Shown: in pieces, positions 25,575 to 34,402 of the stretch | Position numbering within the stretch: the first letter of the stretch is position 1 | Layout of the letters: each line of letters opens with the position of its first letter | NCBI RefSeq assembly: GCF_023195695.1 | Contig: NZ_JALPQG010000007.1 | Span: 1 to 64,000, forward strand | Origin: Aliiroseovarius sp. S1339 | GTDB taxonomy: Bacteria; Pseudomonadota; Alphaproteobacteria; Rhodobacterales; Rhodobacteraceae | Length of the DNA: 64,000 bases | Reading direction: 5' to 3' | Made by a program: the position numbers and the translations under genes | Notes under the pieces: model-generated | What the model saw: only the letters and a program-made list of their open reading frames with translations | Told to the model about the DNA's origin: nothing | Databases searched by the model: none

Positions 25575-25985
25575 TCAAGACGGCATGATAATCAAGAAGT
25601 ATAGTGCCAGTCGGACCCGTTCTATCGTCGCGACTTCGGGAAGGCGCATCTCCCAAATGGAACTTAGTTCGGTGTCATAGCGAACAGGTCTTGGCACTAA
25701 AATACACGCTTCATCGGTATTGCCAGGTGCTCCACGATGAACATACATTCCTAACGCTGAAGCCCAAGACCAACTTGCGAGAAGAAAAAGAACCCAGGGT
25801 CCCATACTAAGAAACCGCTCTGAGGTTTGGCTGGGTGCTGAAATGCTTGCAATCTTATGTAGATAGCCAGCTAATCCCATGACAAAAAATAAGGTGATTG
25901 CCCCGTCAACCGTTGTTCCTATTGCCCAGATCGCAAAAACAAGTAACGCCCCGCCGAACAAAACGAGGACGGCGAGCACCGACAA
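25575..25985 (-). CDS. Hypothetical membrane protein (possibly frameshifted)
   Basis: A 136-residue frame with three hydrophobic helices (about 3-22, 28-45 and 66-84) and a hydrophilic tail. I recognise no family. Just downstream, in another frame, the minus strand encodes YHAVLIAPSEEETQFYNWSK and IRFEVLDKKLNPYLP before a stop at 25465, which looks like a natural C-terminus. A one-base error or mutation near 25620 may have split a single protein of about 175 residues. The stretch from 25276 to 25464 holds nothing else recognisable. Confidence 0.5.
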   Translation of the reverse strand: MSVLAVLVLFGGALLVFAIWAIGTTVDGAITLFFVMGLAGYLHKIASISAPSQTSERFLSMGPWVLFLLASWSWASALGMYVHRGAPGNTDEACILVPRPVRYDTELSSIWEMRLPEVATIERVRLALYFLIIMPS

Positions 25986-26002
25986 TGCTTTAGCTGACCG
26001 AG

Positions 26003-26245
26003 ATGCAATGGGAGGAGGTCGCTTGGCATATCCTCTCCGTCAGTGGATTGCAGCCTGAACTGTTTGCGTGGTTGCTGTGGGGTGGTGAGAAAACTCGATG
26101 TGATCATGTGCATATCATTGCGGCACGCCAGACATTCACTGGACGTCCCTTGGAGGTTCTCACATCGGTCCGTGAGACGGAACGACTGGAGCGCGATCTC
26201 CGCGAACGCTTGCAGCTCGGCGAGCTCCCGTGGCAAGCCACATAG
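26003..26245 (+). pseudogene. Possible relaxase/mobilisation-protein fragment
   Basis: An 80-residue frame whose middle, CDHVHIIAARQTFTGRPLE, resembles the His-rich HxHI strand of MobA/VirD2-type relaxases, with helical sequence after it (RETERLERDLRERLQLG). No start signal is evident and no complete domain is present. If real, it is a fragment of a conjugative or mobilisable element. The resemblance is weak and an opposite frame overlaps, so this is a low-confidence call. The stretch 26246-26458 contains nothing I can support. Confidence 0.25.
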
Positions 26246-26458
26246 GAATTGTGCAGTGAGTGCACCTAATGACTCTAAGGTAAACCAGCCCATTGCGGGC
26301 ATTCAGCGGTCCGATACTTGTTGGATTGCGACTTTTGCAATCCTGAACGTGGCCGTGGTCGCGGCATGGAGTGGGACGGTGGATGTGATGCGATCACAAA
26401 CTGTGAATGGGCTGCGGGCGTTCCAAGTTCACTAACAGCGCACTTTTTTGCGAATAAC

Positions 26459-27145
26459 CTAGTAGCGAGTTGGTGCCAGACCCGCTTGGAACCAGTTGAG
26501 AAAGCTGACAATCGAATAGACGGGTCGCCCTGTGATCTTTGCGATATCTGCTGCATAGGGTGCCATGTTGGTGCATTCGAGCACGATTGCGCCAACGGTT
26601 TCCCGCCTTAAAACGAGCCGCTGTGCCGTCGCGTGCATTTCAGCTTGGCAGGCTGCAAAATTCATGTCTGGCAAATCGTCGAAAACCGCCGTGGCAAACG
26701 CTCCGTCACGCGGCAATCCTTCTATTGGCAGGTCGTCTCGTGCGCCCGCCGCGCGCAAATGCGCTGCACTCAGGCTCTCTTTTGATATTGTCAGAATACC
26801 GGCTTCTTGGTTTGTGGGCAGCGTCGCTTCCACCATCGGCACCTGCATCAAAGGCGAGCTGGCAAAGGGGACACCTAAGGCGTCTTTTAGCTCATCTTGC
26901 ATGAGCGACAGGAATCCGCAGGAAGTTGTTAGCCCTGCGCACCCGTCGGCAATTAACTCGCGTCCGACCTGAACAAACCCGTCCAAAAGGGCACGAGGGT
27001 CTTCGTGTACTACTTTTTGGGCACTTGCTCCGCCGACCGCGCGCATATGAACAGGGAAGTCCCATGTGTGTTGGTGTCCGATATCGCCAAGCGGACGCGG
27101 AAAGCTTGTTTCTAACATCAATATTCCGACGGCGGCTTTTCCCAT
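26459..27145 (-). CDS. Aspartate/glutamate racemase-family protein
   Basis: A 228-residue cytosolic protein with the two catalytic cysteines of the Asp/Glu/hydantoin racemase superfamily: Cys in LTTSCGFLSLMQ (residues about 73-84) and Cys in AIVLECTNMAPYA (about 186-198). Such enzymes invert the alpha-carbon of an amino acid or related compound without a cofactor. It lies 8 bp after the LysR regulator on the same strand and is divergent from a D-amino-acid-dehydrogenase-like gene with a TRAP transporter, so it probably interconverts the isomers of the imported substrate. The exact substrate is unknown. Confidence 0.85.
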   Translation of the reverse strand: MGKAAVGILMLETSFPRPLGDIGHQHTWDFPVHMRAVGGASAQKVVHEDPRALLDGFVQVGRELIADGCAGLTTSCGFLSLMQDELKDALGVPFASSPLMQVPMVEATLPTNQEAGILTISKESLSAAHLRAAGARDDLPIEGLPRDGAFATAVFDDLPDMNFAACQAEMHATAQRLVLRRETVGAIVLECTNMAPYAADIAKITGRPVYSIVSFLNWFQAGLAPTRY

Positions 27146-27153
27146 GTCGTTTC

Positions 27154-28074
27154 CTATTTCGCCCGTACGATAGGCTTGCCATCAACAGTATAGGGCTGAA
27201 GTTCGGTCAAAAGCAGCTTCATGAATTCTTTGCCGAGTTGCGAGAGCGGTCGCGTGGCAGAGGTGATCACGGCCATATCCATAACAATTGAGGGTTCGAA
27301 ACGACGGGCAATAAAGCGGTCATCATAGTCGAACTCCAATCCGAAACGGTCCAGCAACGCAACGCCCATACCTTCCTTCACGAAGGCAAGCAGGTTCTTG
27401 AACAAATGCGAATGCACCCTGGCTTTTAACGGGATATCCGATTTTTCAAACGCCTCGCGCAGTCGTCGCTGTGTGATATGATCAGGCCCCATCACCAAGA
27501 AAGGCTCGCCTTTCAAAAGCTCAGGGGTGAGCACATCGTATCGCTTCAGAGGATTGCCTTTGTGCAGCGCAATGCGCGTTTCCACATGCAATGGGTAATA
27601 TTGCAGCGTGTCATAGAGCATCGGCATCTCGCATATCCCGATCTCGAACAGTCCCGAAAGGACCCACTCCTGAATTTTGGAGCTATATTGCGACTGGAAC
27701 GAAATGTTCATATCCGGTCTGGTTTCTGCAAACTCGGCGATCAGCTTGGGCATAAACCCGAACGACATGGAGTGTTGCGAGGCGATCTGCAGTTGCCCAG
27801 CCTGCTTGTTTTGCAAATCAACGACGGTCTGAGTGACATGGTCAAGTCCACGCACCACAGTGTCAATCTCGCGGTGCATCAGCTCTGCCTCAGGCGTCGG
27901 GACAAGTCGGCCTTGCAAGCGTTCAAAAAGCATTAACCCGGTCTGGCGTTCAAGTTGGGCCAGTAGGTTTGAAATCCCCGGCTGAGAAATTCCCAAGGAC
28001 TCCGCTGCGCCAGTGACGGTGCCGGTCTCAATGATGGCATGAAAAGCCTGAAGCTGTCGGAAGCGTAGCCGCAT
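27154..28074 (-). CDS. LysR-family transcriptional regulator
   Basis: A 306-residue regulator: winged helix-turn-helix in the first 60 residues (FRQLQAFHAIIETGTVTGAA, ESLGISQPGISNLLAQLE) and a periplasmic-binding-like effector domain from about 90 onward. The ATG at 28074 is chosen because the family normally starts MRLRFRQLQAF; a GTG five codons upstream is possible. It is divergent from the flavin oxidase/TRAP operon and cotranscribed with the racemase. It probably activates both units in response to the substrate, acting at the palindrome in the 104-bp intergenic region. Confidence 0.92.
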   Translation of the reverse strand: MRLRFRQLQAFHAIIETGTVTGAAESLGISQPGISNLLAQLERQTGLMLFERLQGRLVPTPEAELMHREIDTVVRGLDHVTQTVVDLQNKQAGQLQIASQHSMSFGFMPKLIAEFAETRPDMNISFQSQYSSKIQEWVLSGLFEIGICEMPMLYDTLQYYPLHVETRIALHKGNPLKRYDVLTPELLKGEPFLVMGPDHITQRRLREAFEKSDIPLKARVHSHLFKNLLAFVKEGMGVALLDRFGLEFDYDDRFIARRFEPSIVMDMAVITSATRPLSQLGKEFMKLLLTELQPYTVDGKPIVRAK

Positions 28075-28084
28075 ATCTTTAAGT

Positions 28085-28104
28085 ATCACTTTAAGTTATG
28101 TGAT
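28085..28104. promoter_or_regulatory. Probable LysR binding palindrome
   Basis: ATCAC and GTGAT form an inverted repeat with 10 bases between them in the gap separating the LysR gene from the divergent flavin oxidase gene. The arms and spacing fit LysR-type sites (T-N11-A core). A second inverted repeat, GTAT-N8-ATAC, lies at 28117-28132 and could be the activation half. Assignment is by position and pattern only. Confidence 0.5.
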
Positions 28105-28178
28105 TGCCAGCAAATAGTATTGGAAATGATACCCAACGACTGCCAGACTGAATTTCAACCTTGAAGGAAAGCTGCTCA

Positions 28179-29429
28179 ATGACATCAGAGCATATTATTG
28201 TTATCGGCGCCGGAATTGTCGGCACGTCTTCAGCCATCTGGCTGCGCCGGGCGGGGTATGATGTCACGCTTCTTGATAAGGGCGAGCCGGGCATGGGTGC
28301 CTCTTATGGAAACGGCGGAATTCTGGCCAGTTGCTCTGTGGTGCCTGTCACTGCGCCCGGCCTTCTCAAGAAAAGCCCGACATATCTCGCCGATCCGAAT
28401 TTCCCGCTTTTCCTACGCTGGAGCTATGTGCCCAAACTTGTGCCATGGCTGATCAAATACATGTCCCACGCAAATGAGGGCGACACACGCCGCATTAGCC
28501 AAGGTCTGGCGACGATTGTCGGCGACAGCCTTGAGCAACATCAGGCTTTGACGGCGGGCAACAGGGCCGCGAAATGGGTGCAAGAAAGCGACTATAGTTT
28601 TGCATACCCTGACCGCAGCGCATTTGAAGCAGATGCGTTCGCTTGGCAACTGCGCGGCGAGGCGGGGTTTGACCCCGCGTTCATCGAAGGCAACGCCGTT
28701 CAGGAAGCGGAGCCGATCTTAGGCCCGAAGACGAAGCTTTTGGCAGTGCTCAAGAACCATGGGTTCATTCTGAACCCCGGCTCGTACGTAGGAGATCTTG
28801 TCGAGCAGCTTAAAGAGATGGGCGGTAAGTTTGTTCAGGCGGAAGTCAAAGATTTTGAACTTGGCGGCGGTCAAGTCAGTGCAGTGGACACCAACCTGGG
28901 TCGCATCCACTGCGACAAGGCCGTTGTTTCATCGGGAGTCTGGTCCAAACCACTGATGCAGAGACTGGGCCTGAACGTCCCGCTTGAAGCCGAACGTGGC
29001 TATCACATCATGTTCAAAAAACCGAACCTCAAGCCCAACAATCCGATGATGCTGACCGCTGGGAAATTCGTTACCACAGCGATGGACCAAGGCGTGCGAT
29101 GCGCAGGCGTGGTCGAGTTTGGGGGGCTAAGCGAGAAGCCCTCAAAAGCACCGCTGAAGCTGCTGCGCCGAAAAGCGCAAGAGATGTTTCCAGACCTCAC
29201 CTACGAGAGTGACGAAGAATGGCTTGGCTATCGTCCTGCGCCATCTGATAGCTTGCCCCTAATCGGTGAACTTCGCGAAACCGGCGTTTTCACAGCGTTT
29301 GGCCATCACCACATTGGCCTGACTGGTGGACCCAAAACGGGTCGTCTGGTTGCTGATATGATTGCTGGAAACCACACCAATAACGATATTCGCCCCTTCG
29401 AGCCAATGCGCTTTGCGGTGGGCAAATAA
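28179..29429 (+). CDS. FAD-dependent oxidoreductase, D-amino acid dehydrogenase (DadA)-like
   Basis: A 416-residue flavoprotein; the ATG at 28179 has GAAGGAAA upstream. The N-terminal FAD motif is IIVIGAGIVGTSSAIWLRRA, followed by the DAO-fold signature GMGASYGNGGIL. The C-terminus has DSLPLIGEL and GHHHIGLTGGPKTGRLVADM, typical of DadA. It would oxidatively deaminate a D-amino acid (or similar amine such as hydroxyproline) to the keto acid, passing electrons to the membrane. It leads an operon with a complete TRAP transporter that should import the substrate, and the divergent racemase would supply the right isomer. Confidence 0.88.
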   Translation: MTSEHIIVIGAGIVGTSSAIWLRRAGYDVTLLDKGEPGMGASYGNGGILASCSVVPVTAPGLLKKSPTYLADPNFPLFLRWSYVPKLVPWLIKYMSHANEGDTRRISQGLATIVGDSLEQHQALTAGNRAAKWVQESDYSFAYPDRSAFEADAFAWQLRGEAGFDPAFIEGNAVQEAEPILGPKTKLLAVLKNHGFILNPGSYVGDLVEQLKEMGGKFVQAEVKDFELGGGQVSAVDTNLGRIHCDKAVVSSGVWSKPLMQRLGLNVPLEAERGYHIMFKKPNLKPNNPMMLTAGKFVTTAMDQGVRCAGVVEFGGLSEKPSKAPLKLLRRKAQEMFPDLTYESDEEWLGYRPAPSDSLPLIGELRETGVFTAFGHHHIGLTGGPKTGRLVADMIAGNHTNNDIRPFEPMRFAVGK

Positions 29430-29461
29430 CCAAGACCAATAAACAATAACTCAGGGAGAGA

Positions 29462-30448
29462 ATGATGAAACCACTAAGCAAAACAATAAGCACCGCCGCC
29501 ATGACAGTGGCGCTTGCGATGACGGGCACAGCCGCAATGGCTGAGCAATGGGACATGCCTATGGCCTACGCGGCGACAAACTTCCACTCGGAAATGGGTG
29601 TCGTATTTGCAGATAAAGTGCGCGAATATACCGGCGGCGAGATCGATATCACGGTTCATCCCGGTGGCTCGCTCTTCAAAGGTGGCGAAATCAAGCGCGC
29701 CGTCCAAACTGGTCAAGCCCCGATCGGCGAACGCTTCATGTCGGCCCACGCTAACGAAGCCCCGCTTTTGGGCTGGGACAACCTGCCATTCATTGCAACG
29801 ACCTATGAGCAGAACGACAAGCTTTGGGCTGCGGCCAAAGACAAGGTGAACGCACAGCTATCCGATCAGAATCTCGTTGTGCTCTACACATGCCCATGGC
29901 CGGGGCAGGGCTTCTATTTCAAGAAAGAAGTCACCTCGTCGAAAGACACTCAAGGGGTAAAGTTCCGCTCGTACAACACGGCCACGGCCACTTTTGCGGA
30001 AGAACTGGGCATGATCCCTGTGCAGGTTGAAGCGGCTGAGCTGAGCCAAGCGTTGGCGACAGGTGTGGCAGAGGCGTTCATTTCGTCAGGCTCGACAGGT
30101 TATGACCGCAAAGTATGGGAAACCCTGACGCACTATTACAAAGTGAACGCATGGCTGCCGCGCAACTACGTTATGGTCAATAAGGGCGTCTGGGAAGGCC
30201 TGAGTGCGGACATGCAAGCCAACGTCCAGAAGGCCGCCGATGAGACAAGCACAGCATGTGCCGCTAAGTCGTCAGAGCTTGCCAACTGGTATTTTGAACA
30301 GCTGGAAGCCAACGGAATGAAAGTTGAAGACGCGGATGCCGAGTTCCTTGCCGAACTTGAAGTCATCGGCGCGAAAATGACAGCCGACTGGCTGGCGGAA
30401 GCGGGCGAGGATGGCCAAGCTATCCTTGATGCATACAACGCCAACTAA
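29462..30448 (+). CDS. TRAP transporter substrate-binding protein (DctP family)
   Basis: A 328-residue periplasmic binding protein with a Sec signal peptide (cleavage after AMA at about residue 22). Family features: HSEMGVVFADKVREYTGGEI near the N-terminus, then PWPGQGFYFKKEV and KGVKFRSYNTATATF-like segments, the latter carrying the arginine that binds a carboxylate. It captures an organic or amino acid for the DctQM permease encoded next. GGGAGAG precedes the ATG pair. It lies 32 bp after the flavin oxidase, and a hairpin separates it from dctQ, fitting the higher expression needed for a binding protein. Confidence 0.92.
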   Translation: MMKPLSKTISTAAMTVALAMTGTAAMAEQWDMPMAYAATNFHSEMGVVFADKVREYTGGEIDITVHPGGSLFKGGEIKRAVQTGQAPIGERFMSAHANEAPLLGWDNLPFIATTYEQNDKLWAAAKDKVNAQLSDQNLVVLYTCPWPGQGFYFKKEVTSSKDTQGVKFRSYNTATATFAEELGMIPVQVEAAELSQALATGVAEAFISSGSTGYDRKVWETLTHYYKVNAWLPRNYVMVNKGVWEGLSADMQANVQKAADETSTACAAKSSELANWYFEQLEANGMKVEDADAEFLAELEVIGAKMTADWLAEAGEDGQAILDAYNAN

Positions 30449-30455
30449 GCATAAA

Positions 30456-30488
30456 GGCAGCGGTCCCAGACAATCCGGGGCCGCTGCC
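30456..30488 (+). terminator. Intercistronic hairpin after the TRAP binding-protein gene
   Basis: GGCAGCGGTCCC pairs with GGGGCCGCTGCC (12 bp, one G-T pair) around a 9-nt loop, 5 bp after the binding-protein stop. Only a short T-run follows, so it more likely protects the upstream message or partly terminates than ends transcription. Confidence 0.65.
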
Positions 30489-30510
30489 ACACTTTTCCAG
30501 GGGAAATTCG

Positions 30511-31224
30511 ATGCGAGATTGGCAACCATTATTGGGGCTGCCCTTATGGGTCTGGCTCTTTGTGTTCCCAGCGCTTCTGGCGCTCTTTTGTCTCTGGCAG
30601 GGCCCCAAGGCAGCGGCGCTTTTATCGCCCGTCTGGAGGTTTCTCGACAAAGTCTACAAGGCAGCCGGTGCATTGGCCGCATGCTTTATGGTGCTGATTT
30701 TGTTGCTGATCATCGGCCAGATGATCGCCCGCTGGTCCAGCCTCACCTTCCCCGGATCGACCGAGTATGCAGGTTACGCCATGGCCGCGACATCCTTTTT
30801 CGCGCTGGCCTATACGCTGACGCAAGGTGGCCACATCCGCGTGTCCGTTCTGCTTAATCTTAACAGGCACACCAAGTTCTGGCTTGATGCTGGGGCGATG
30901 TTCATTGCCGCCATTACAGCCACATATTTTGCGCGCTACGCGATCAAAACCAACATCATGTCCGAGATGCTCAACGACCGCACACAAGGACAAGACTTCG
31001 TCCCGGAGTGGCTGCTGACGTTCTTCTCCATGTTCGCCAACTCTCCTGCTAAATGGGCAGAAATGTGGGCCAAGACGGGCTCTGAATGGGTTTACACACC
31101 CGTCTGGCTGCCACAGCTGCCGATGTCGATTGGCACGGTGCTGCTGGCAATCGCAATCTGGGATTATCTCACTCGGCTCCTCGCTCTTCGTGAAAGTCAG
31201 ATTCACGGGGAGGTTCTGGAATGA
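30511..31224 (+). CDS. TRAP transporter small permease (DctQ)
   Basis: A 237-residue membrane protein. It has an extra N-terminal helix pair (about 8-28) before the four DctQ helices; the conserved core includes ISGFLDKVYKAAGALAA-like and RWSSLTFPGSTEYAGYAMAA segments and a GGHIRVSVLLN loop. At 237 residues it is longer than most DctQ proteins (about 160-190). It pairs with DctM in the inner membrane. Its end overlaps the DctM start by 4 nt. Confidence 0.88.
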   Translation: MRDWQPLLGLPLWVWLFVFPALLALFCLWQGPKAAALLSPVWRFLDKVYKAAGALAACFMVLILLLIIGQMIARWSSLTFPGSTEYAGYAMAATSFFALAYTLTQGGHIRVSVLLNLNRHTKFWLDAGAMFIAAITATYFARYAIKTNIMSEMLNDRTQGQDFVPEWLLTFFSMFANSPAKWAEMWAKTGSEWVYTPVWLPQLPMSIGTVLLAIAIWDYLTRLLALRESQIHGEVLE

Positions 31225-32534
31225 GCGAACTTTACGCCACAGCGATTTTCCTTTTCGTGCTCTTCACCCTTCTGGGAGGCTCCGTATGGATCGGGCTCGC
31301 GCTAATGGGCGTGGCTTGGGTTGGTATGGAGCTGTTCACGACGCGCCCCGCAGGGGATGCGATGATCACCACAATCTGGACTGGGGCCTCAAGTTGGACC
31401 CTTACGGCCTTGCCGCTGTTTATCTGGATGGGCGAGATTTTGTATCGAACGCGATTATCCCAAGACATGTTTCGTGGCCTTGCGCCATGGATGCGCTTCT
31501 TGCCCGGGGGCCTTTTGCACACCAACATCGCGGGCTGCACAATCTTCGCAGCGGTCTCTGGTTCATCCGCCGCGACCCTGAATATGGTTGGCAAAATGTC
31601 GATCCCCGAGCTGCGCAAGCGTGGTTACCCCGAGTATATGATCATCGGAACATTGGCGGGTGCGGCGACGCTGGGGCTGATGATCCCGCCGTCCCTTACA
31701 CTGATCGTCTATGGTGTGACGATCAACGAAAGCATAACCAAGCTTTTCATGGCAGGTGTCTTTCCCGGCCTCGTCTTGGCGGGGCTGTTCATGCTCTACA
31801 TTATGGCCTGGCACTTCATCTACAAAGACCAGCGCCCAGAACCGGAACCTGCCATGCCGCTTGGCAAGCGCCTTTCCGAAAGCCGCTTTCTGCTGCCGCT
31901 TTTCGGGCTTGTCTTCGTGGTCATTGGCTCGATGTATCTTGGCTATGCGACGGCGACCGAGGCCGCCGCCGTTGGTGTCGTCGGGGCGCTCGCGCTTTCA
32001 GGGATGCAAGGCTCGCTTGATTGGGAGACGTTCAAAGACAGCCTGATGGGGGCCACGAAAACCTCGGCCATGATCGCCTTTATTCTCATGGGTGCGGCGT
32101 TCTTGTCGCTTTCGATGGGCTTCACCGGCCTGCCACGCGCGCTGGCTGAACTGATCGAAAGTTACAATCTGTCGCCCGTGGCGCTTATCGCTGTGCTGAC
32201 AGTTTTCTACCTGATCCTCGGCATGTTCATGGACGGCCTGTCCTCGGTGGTTTTGACAATGGCCATTGTTGAACCAATGATCCGTGCTGCAGGCATCGAT
32301 GTGATCTGGTTTGGTATCTTCCTTGTCGTCGTGATTGAAACCGCGCAAGTCACGCCGCCGATCGGTTTCAACCTTTTCGTGCTGCAAGGTATGACCCGTC
32401 ACGATATCGGATATATCGCCAAAACAGCGATCCCCATGGTTGGCCTCATGTTGCTCATGGTGGTTATCTTGGTGATCTGGCCCGAGCTGGCCACATGGTT
32501 GCCCAACAACATCCGCCAAGGTCCAGGCGGTTAA
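31221..32534 (+). CDS. TRAP transporter large permease (DctM)
   Basis: A 437-residue protein with about twelve membrane helices. Family motifs: LPLFIWMGEIL, AAVSGSSAATLNMVGKM (the Na+/substrate site region), GTLAGAATLGLMIPPSLTLI and ETAQVTPPIGFNLFVLQG. It forms the Na+-driven channel of the TRAP system with DctQ and the periplasmic binding protein encoded upstream. It overlaps dctQ by 4 nt, and a further membrane-protein gene follows after 6 bp. Confidence 0.95.
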   Translation: MSELYATAIFLFVLFTLLGGSVWIGLALMGVAWVGMELFTTRPAGDAMITTIWTGASSWTLTALPLFIWMGEILYRTRLSQDMFRGLAPWMRFLPGGLLHTNIAGCTIFAAVSGSSAATLNMVGKMSIPELRKRGYPEYMIIGTLAGAATLGLMIPPSLTLIVYGVTINESITKLFMAGVFPGLVLAGLFMLYIMAWHFIYKDQRPEPEPAMPLGKRLSESRFLLPLFGLVFVVIGSMYLGYATATEAAAVGVVGALALSGMQGSLDWETFKDSLMGATKTSAMIAFILMGAAFLSLSMGFTGLPRALAELIESYNLSPVALIAVLTVFYLILGMFMDGLSSVVLTMAIVEPMIRAAGIDVIWFGIFLVVVIETAQVTPPIGFNLFVLQGMTRHDIGYIAKTAIPMVGLMLLMVVILVIWPELATWLPNNIRQGPGG

Positions 32535-32540
32535 ACCACG

Positions 32541-33464
32541 ATGCTAGAGGCGCTGGGACTTATTGCGCGCTACGGGCGCTTTGTGCTGGTGGGTGGTCTT
32601 GGTGCAGGACTTGTCTTGCCCGGGGTTGCTCTGGCGCTTCGCCCTTGGCTAAGCGAACTGGTCTTGCTTTTGCTTTTTCTCACTGCGTTTCGCGTTGGCC
32701 TGCCCGCTGCGCTGGAAGGGTTGAACCAAACTCGTAACACGCTTGGCGTTGTGCTCGCATACCAACTGGCATTGCCCTTGCTTTGCATCGCCGTCTTCGC
32801 CGGTTTTGGCCTCGCTCAAAGCCCCGTTGCCATTGCGCTGACGCTCATGCTCTCCGCCCCGTCAGTGACGGCAAGCCCGAACATGGCAGTGCTGCTCGGA
32901 CACTCGCCCGAGCCGGGGTTTCGGTTGCTCATCCTTGGCACGTTGATCCTGCCGCTTACGATTATTCCCATTTTCTGGGTCTCACCTGCGCTTGGTAGCC
33001 TGCCGGAAGCGATCCATGCCGCGTTACGCCTAGGCCTATCGATCTGCGCCACAATCGCATTGGCCTTCATACTGCGCGCAGTTCTGCGGCCTGACATGCA
33101 CAGGTCCGAGATCCACGCGCTTGACGGGCTGACCTCGCTCGCTCTGGCTGTGATCGTCGTCGGCCTGATGAGCGCCGTTGCGCCCGCATTGTTGACCGCC
33201 CCTAGGACGCTTGCAAAATGGCTTGTTGTCGCCTTAGTTGCCAACCTTGGCATACAGACACTGGCCTATCTGGGGTTACGTCGCATTGGCGACGCGCGCA
33301 CCGCAGCACCCATGGCCCTGGTAGCCGGAAATCGCAATGTTGCGCTTTTCCTCGTCGCCTCGACTGCGACCCAAACTGACGAGTTTCTTTTGTTTTTGGG
33401 GTGTTATCAGTTCCCCATGTACCTCACCCCGATCCTTATGCGGCGACTTTTTGGGAGAGGATAG
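32541..33464 (+). CDS. Bile acid:sodium symporter-like membrane protein
   Basis: A 307-residue protein with about nine or ten membrane helices and the BASS-like pattern: GAGLVLPGVALALRPWLSEL at the N-terminus, MLSAPSVTASPNMAVLLGHS in the middle, and MALVAGNRNVALFLVA near the end. It may export or import an organic anion with sodium. It starts 6 bp after the TRAP large permease and so belongs to the D-amino-acid-type operon, perhaps moving a product or the keto acid. The family assignment is tentative. Confidence 0.65.
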   Translation: MLEALGLIARYGRFVLVGGLGAGLVLPGVALALRPWLSELVLLLLFLTAFRVGLPAALEGLNQTRNTLGVVLAYQLALPLLCIAVFAGFGLAQSPVAIALTLMLSAPSVTASPNMAVLLGHSPEPGFRLLILGTLILPLTIIPIFWVSPALGSLPEAIHAALRLGLSICATIALAFILRAVLRPDMHRSEIHALDGLTSLALAVIVVGLMSAVAPALLTAPRTLAKWLVVALVANLGIQTLAYLGLRRIGDARTAAPMALVAGNRNVALFLVASTATQTDEFLLFLGCYQFPMYLTPILMRRLFGRG

Positions 33465-33658
33465 AAAGGGTGATCAGGCGGGTTGAGAGAAAAGCCGCGA
33501 GCTATCAGGCTACGGGTCACATGCTCCAATACAACGGTAAGGTAATGTCGTTTGTGACGACTGATTGATTAATTTGCGTCGGCTTGGAGCATACCTGACG
33601 TTTGATGAAACAAACTGATGCGCCGTCCAGCAACGCCGACTGGCTTCGGGCGTCCGTG

Positions 33659-34402
33659 TTAGGCGCGGATCAGCTCTGCCGCGGTCAGCATCGTTGAAAT
33701 CTCGTCGGCGGAAACATGTGCTATTGCATCTAGAATGCTCAAACCCGGCACGAAGCCCGCTATGCCTTGGGGATATTCGGGAAGGGTGGGGTTCAGAAAC
33801 CAAAGCGAGATATCCGCCTTGGCAAAGCTTTCGCCATCATAGAGCGCCTTGCCACCGATCATATTGACATAACTTTCAGCGCCAATCGCCCGGCACGCTG
33901 CGATGATCCGTGCCTGGCCGGTCAGGTCTGGGTCAAGCGACAGGTCAGAGGTGCGCCGGATCACTGTATTGATCCCCAATGCTGCGCAGGTCCGCTCCAA
34001 CGCAAAGCAGGTGGTGTCGGTGAAATCCGCGGGCTTGTCTGCATCGGTGATATGCTCGGCCACCGCCGCCACAAGGTCGGTAGCTAAGGAAACATAAGGG
34101 GCCTTGGCATAAGAGCTGACGATGGTCTTTCTGAGCTTTTCCAAGGCCAAGACCGCAGCATGGCCGAATGTTTTGTTACAGATCAAATCCATTCGGGGAT
34201 GCTTGTTGACGGGTATGGTGAACAGGAATTCCTGCCCCCCCACGAGCAATCGGTTGCGATGCATCCAACCTTGCTGAATGAATTGAACATCGTCCAATAA
34301 CCAAAACTCATCCGCTGCCGAGATAAGCTGGAAATACCCAAGATAGGGGAAAAGATAGGGCTGCATGATGGCAACCCTGCGCGGTGTTTTCCCGTCCGTC
34401 AT
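33659..34402 (-). CDS. WbqC-family protein
   Basis: A 247-residue protein matching the WbqC family: AIMQPYLFPYLGYFQLI near the start, then LLDDVQFIQQGWMHRNRLL and IGGKALYDGESFA, with a C-terminal helical part. WbqC-like proteins occur in O-antigen and capsule clusters and are thought to modify sugar nucleotides or amino sugars, but the reaction is not established. It is the last gene of a three-gene operon and overlaps the sulfotransferase gene by 4 nt (ATGA). Confidence 0.88.
   Translation of the reverse strand: MTDGKTPRRVAIMQPYLFPYLGYFQLISAADEFWLLDDVQFIQQGWMHRNRLLVGGQEFLFTIPVNKHPRMDLICNKTFGHAAVLALEKLRKTIVSSYAKAPYVSLATDLVAAVAEHITDADKPADFTDTTCFALERTCAALGINTVIRRTSDLSLDPDLTGQARIIAACRAIGAESYVNMIGGKALYDGESFAKADISLWFLNPTLPEYPQGIAGFVPGLSILDAIAHVSADEISTMLTAAELIRA

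Noticed and set aside
33465-33658. TGCTCCAA/TTGGAGCA inverted repeat as a transposon end
   Set aside because: The arms are 8 bp and about 60 bp apart, with no target duplication or transposase nearby; insufficient support.
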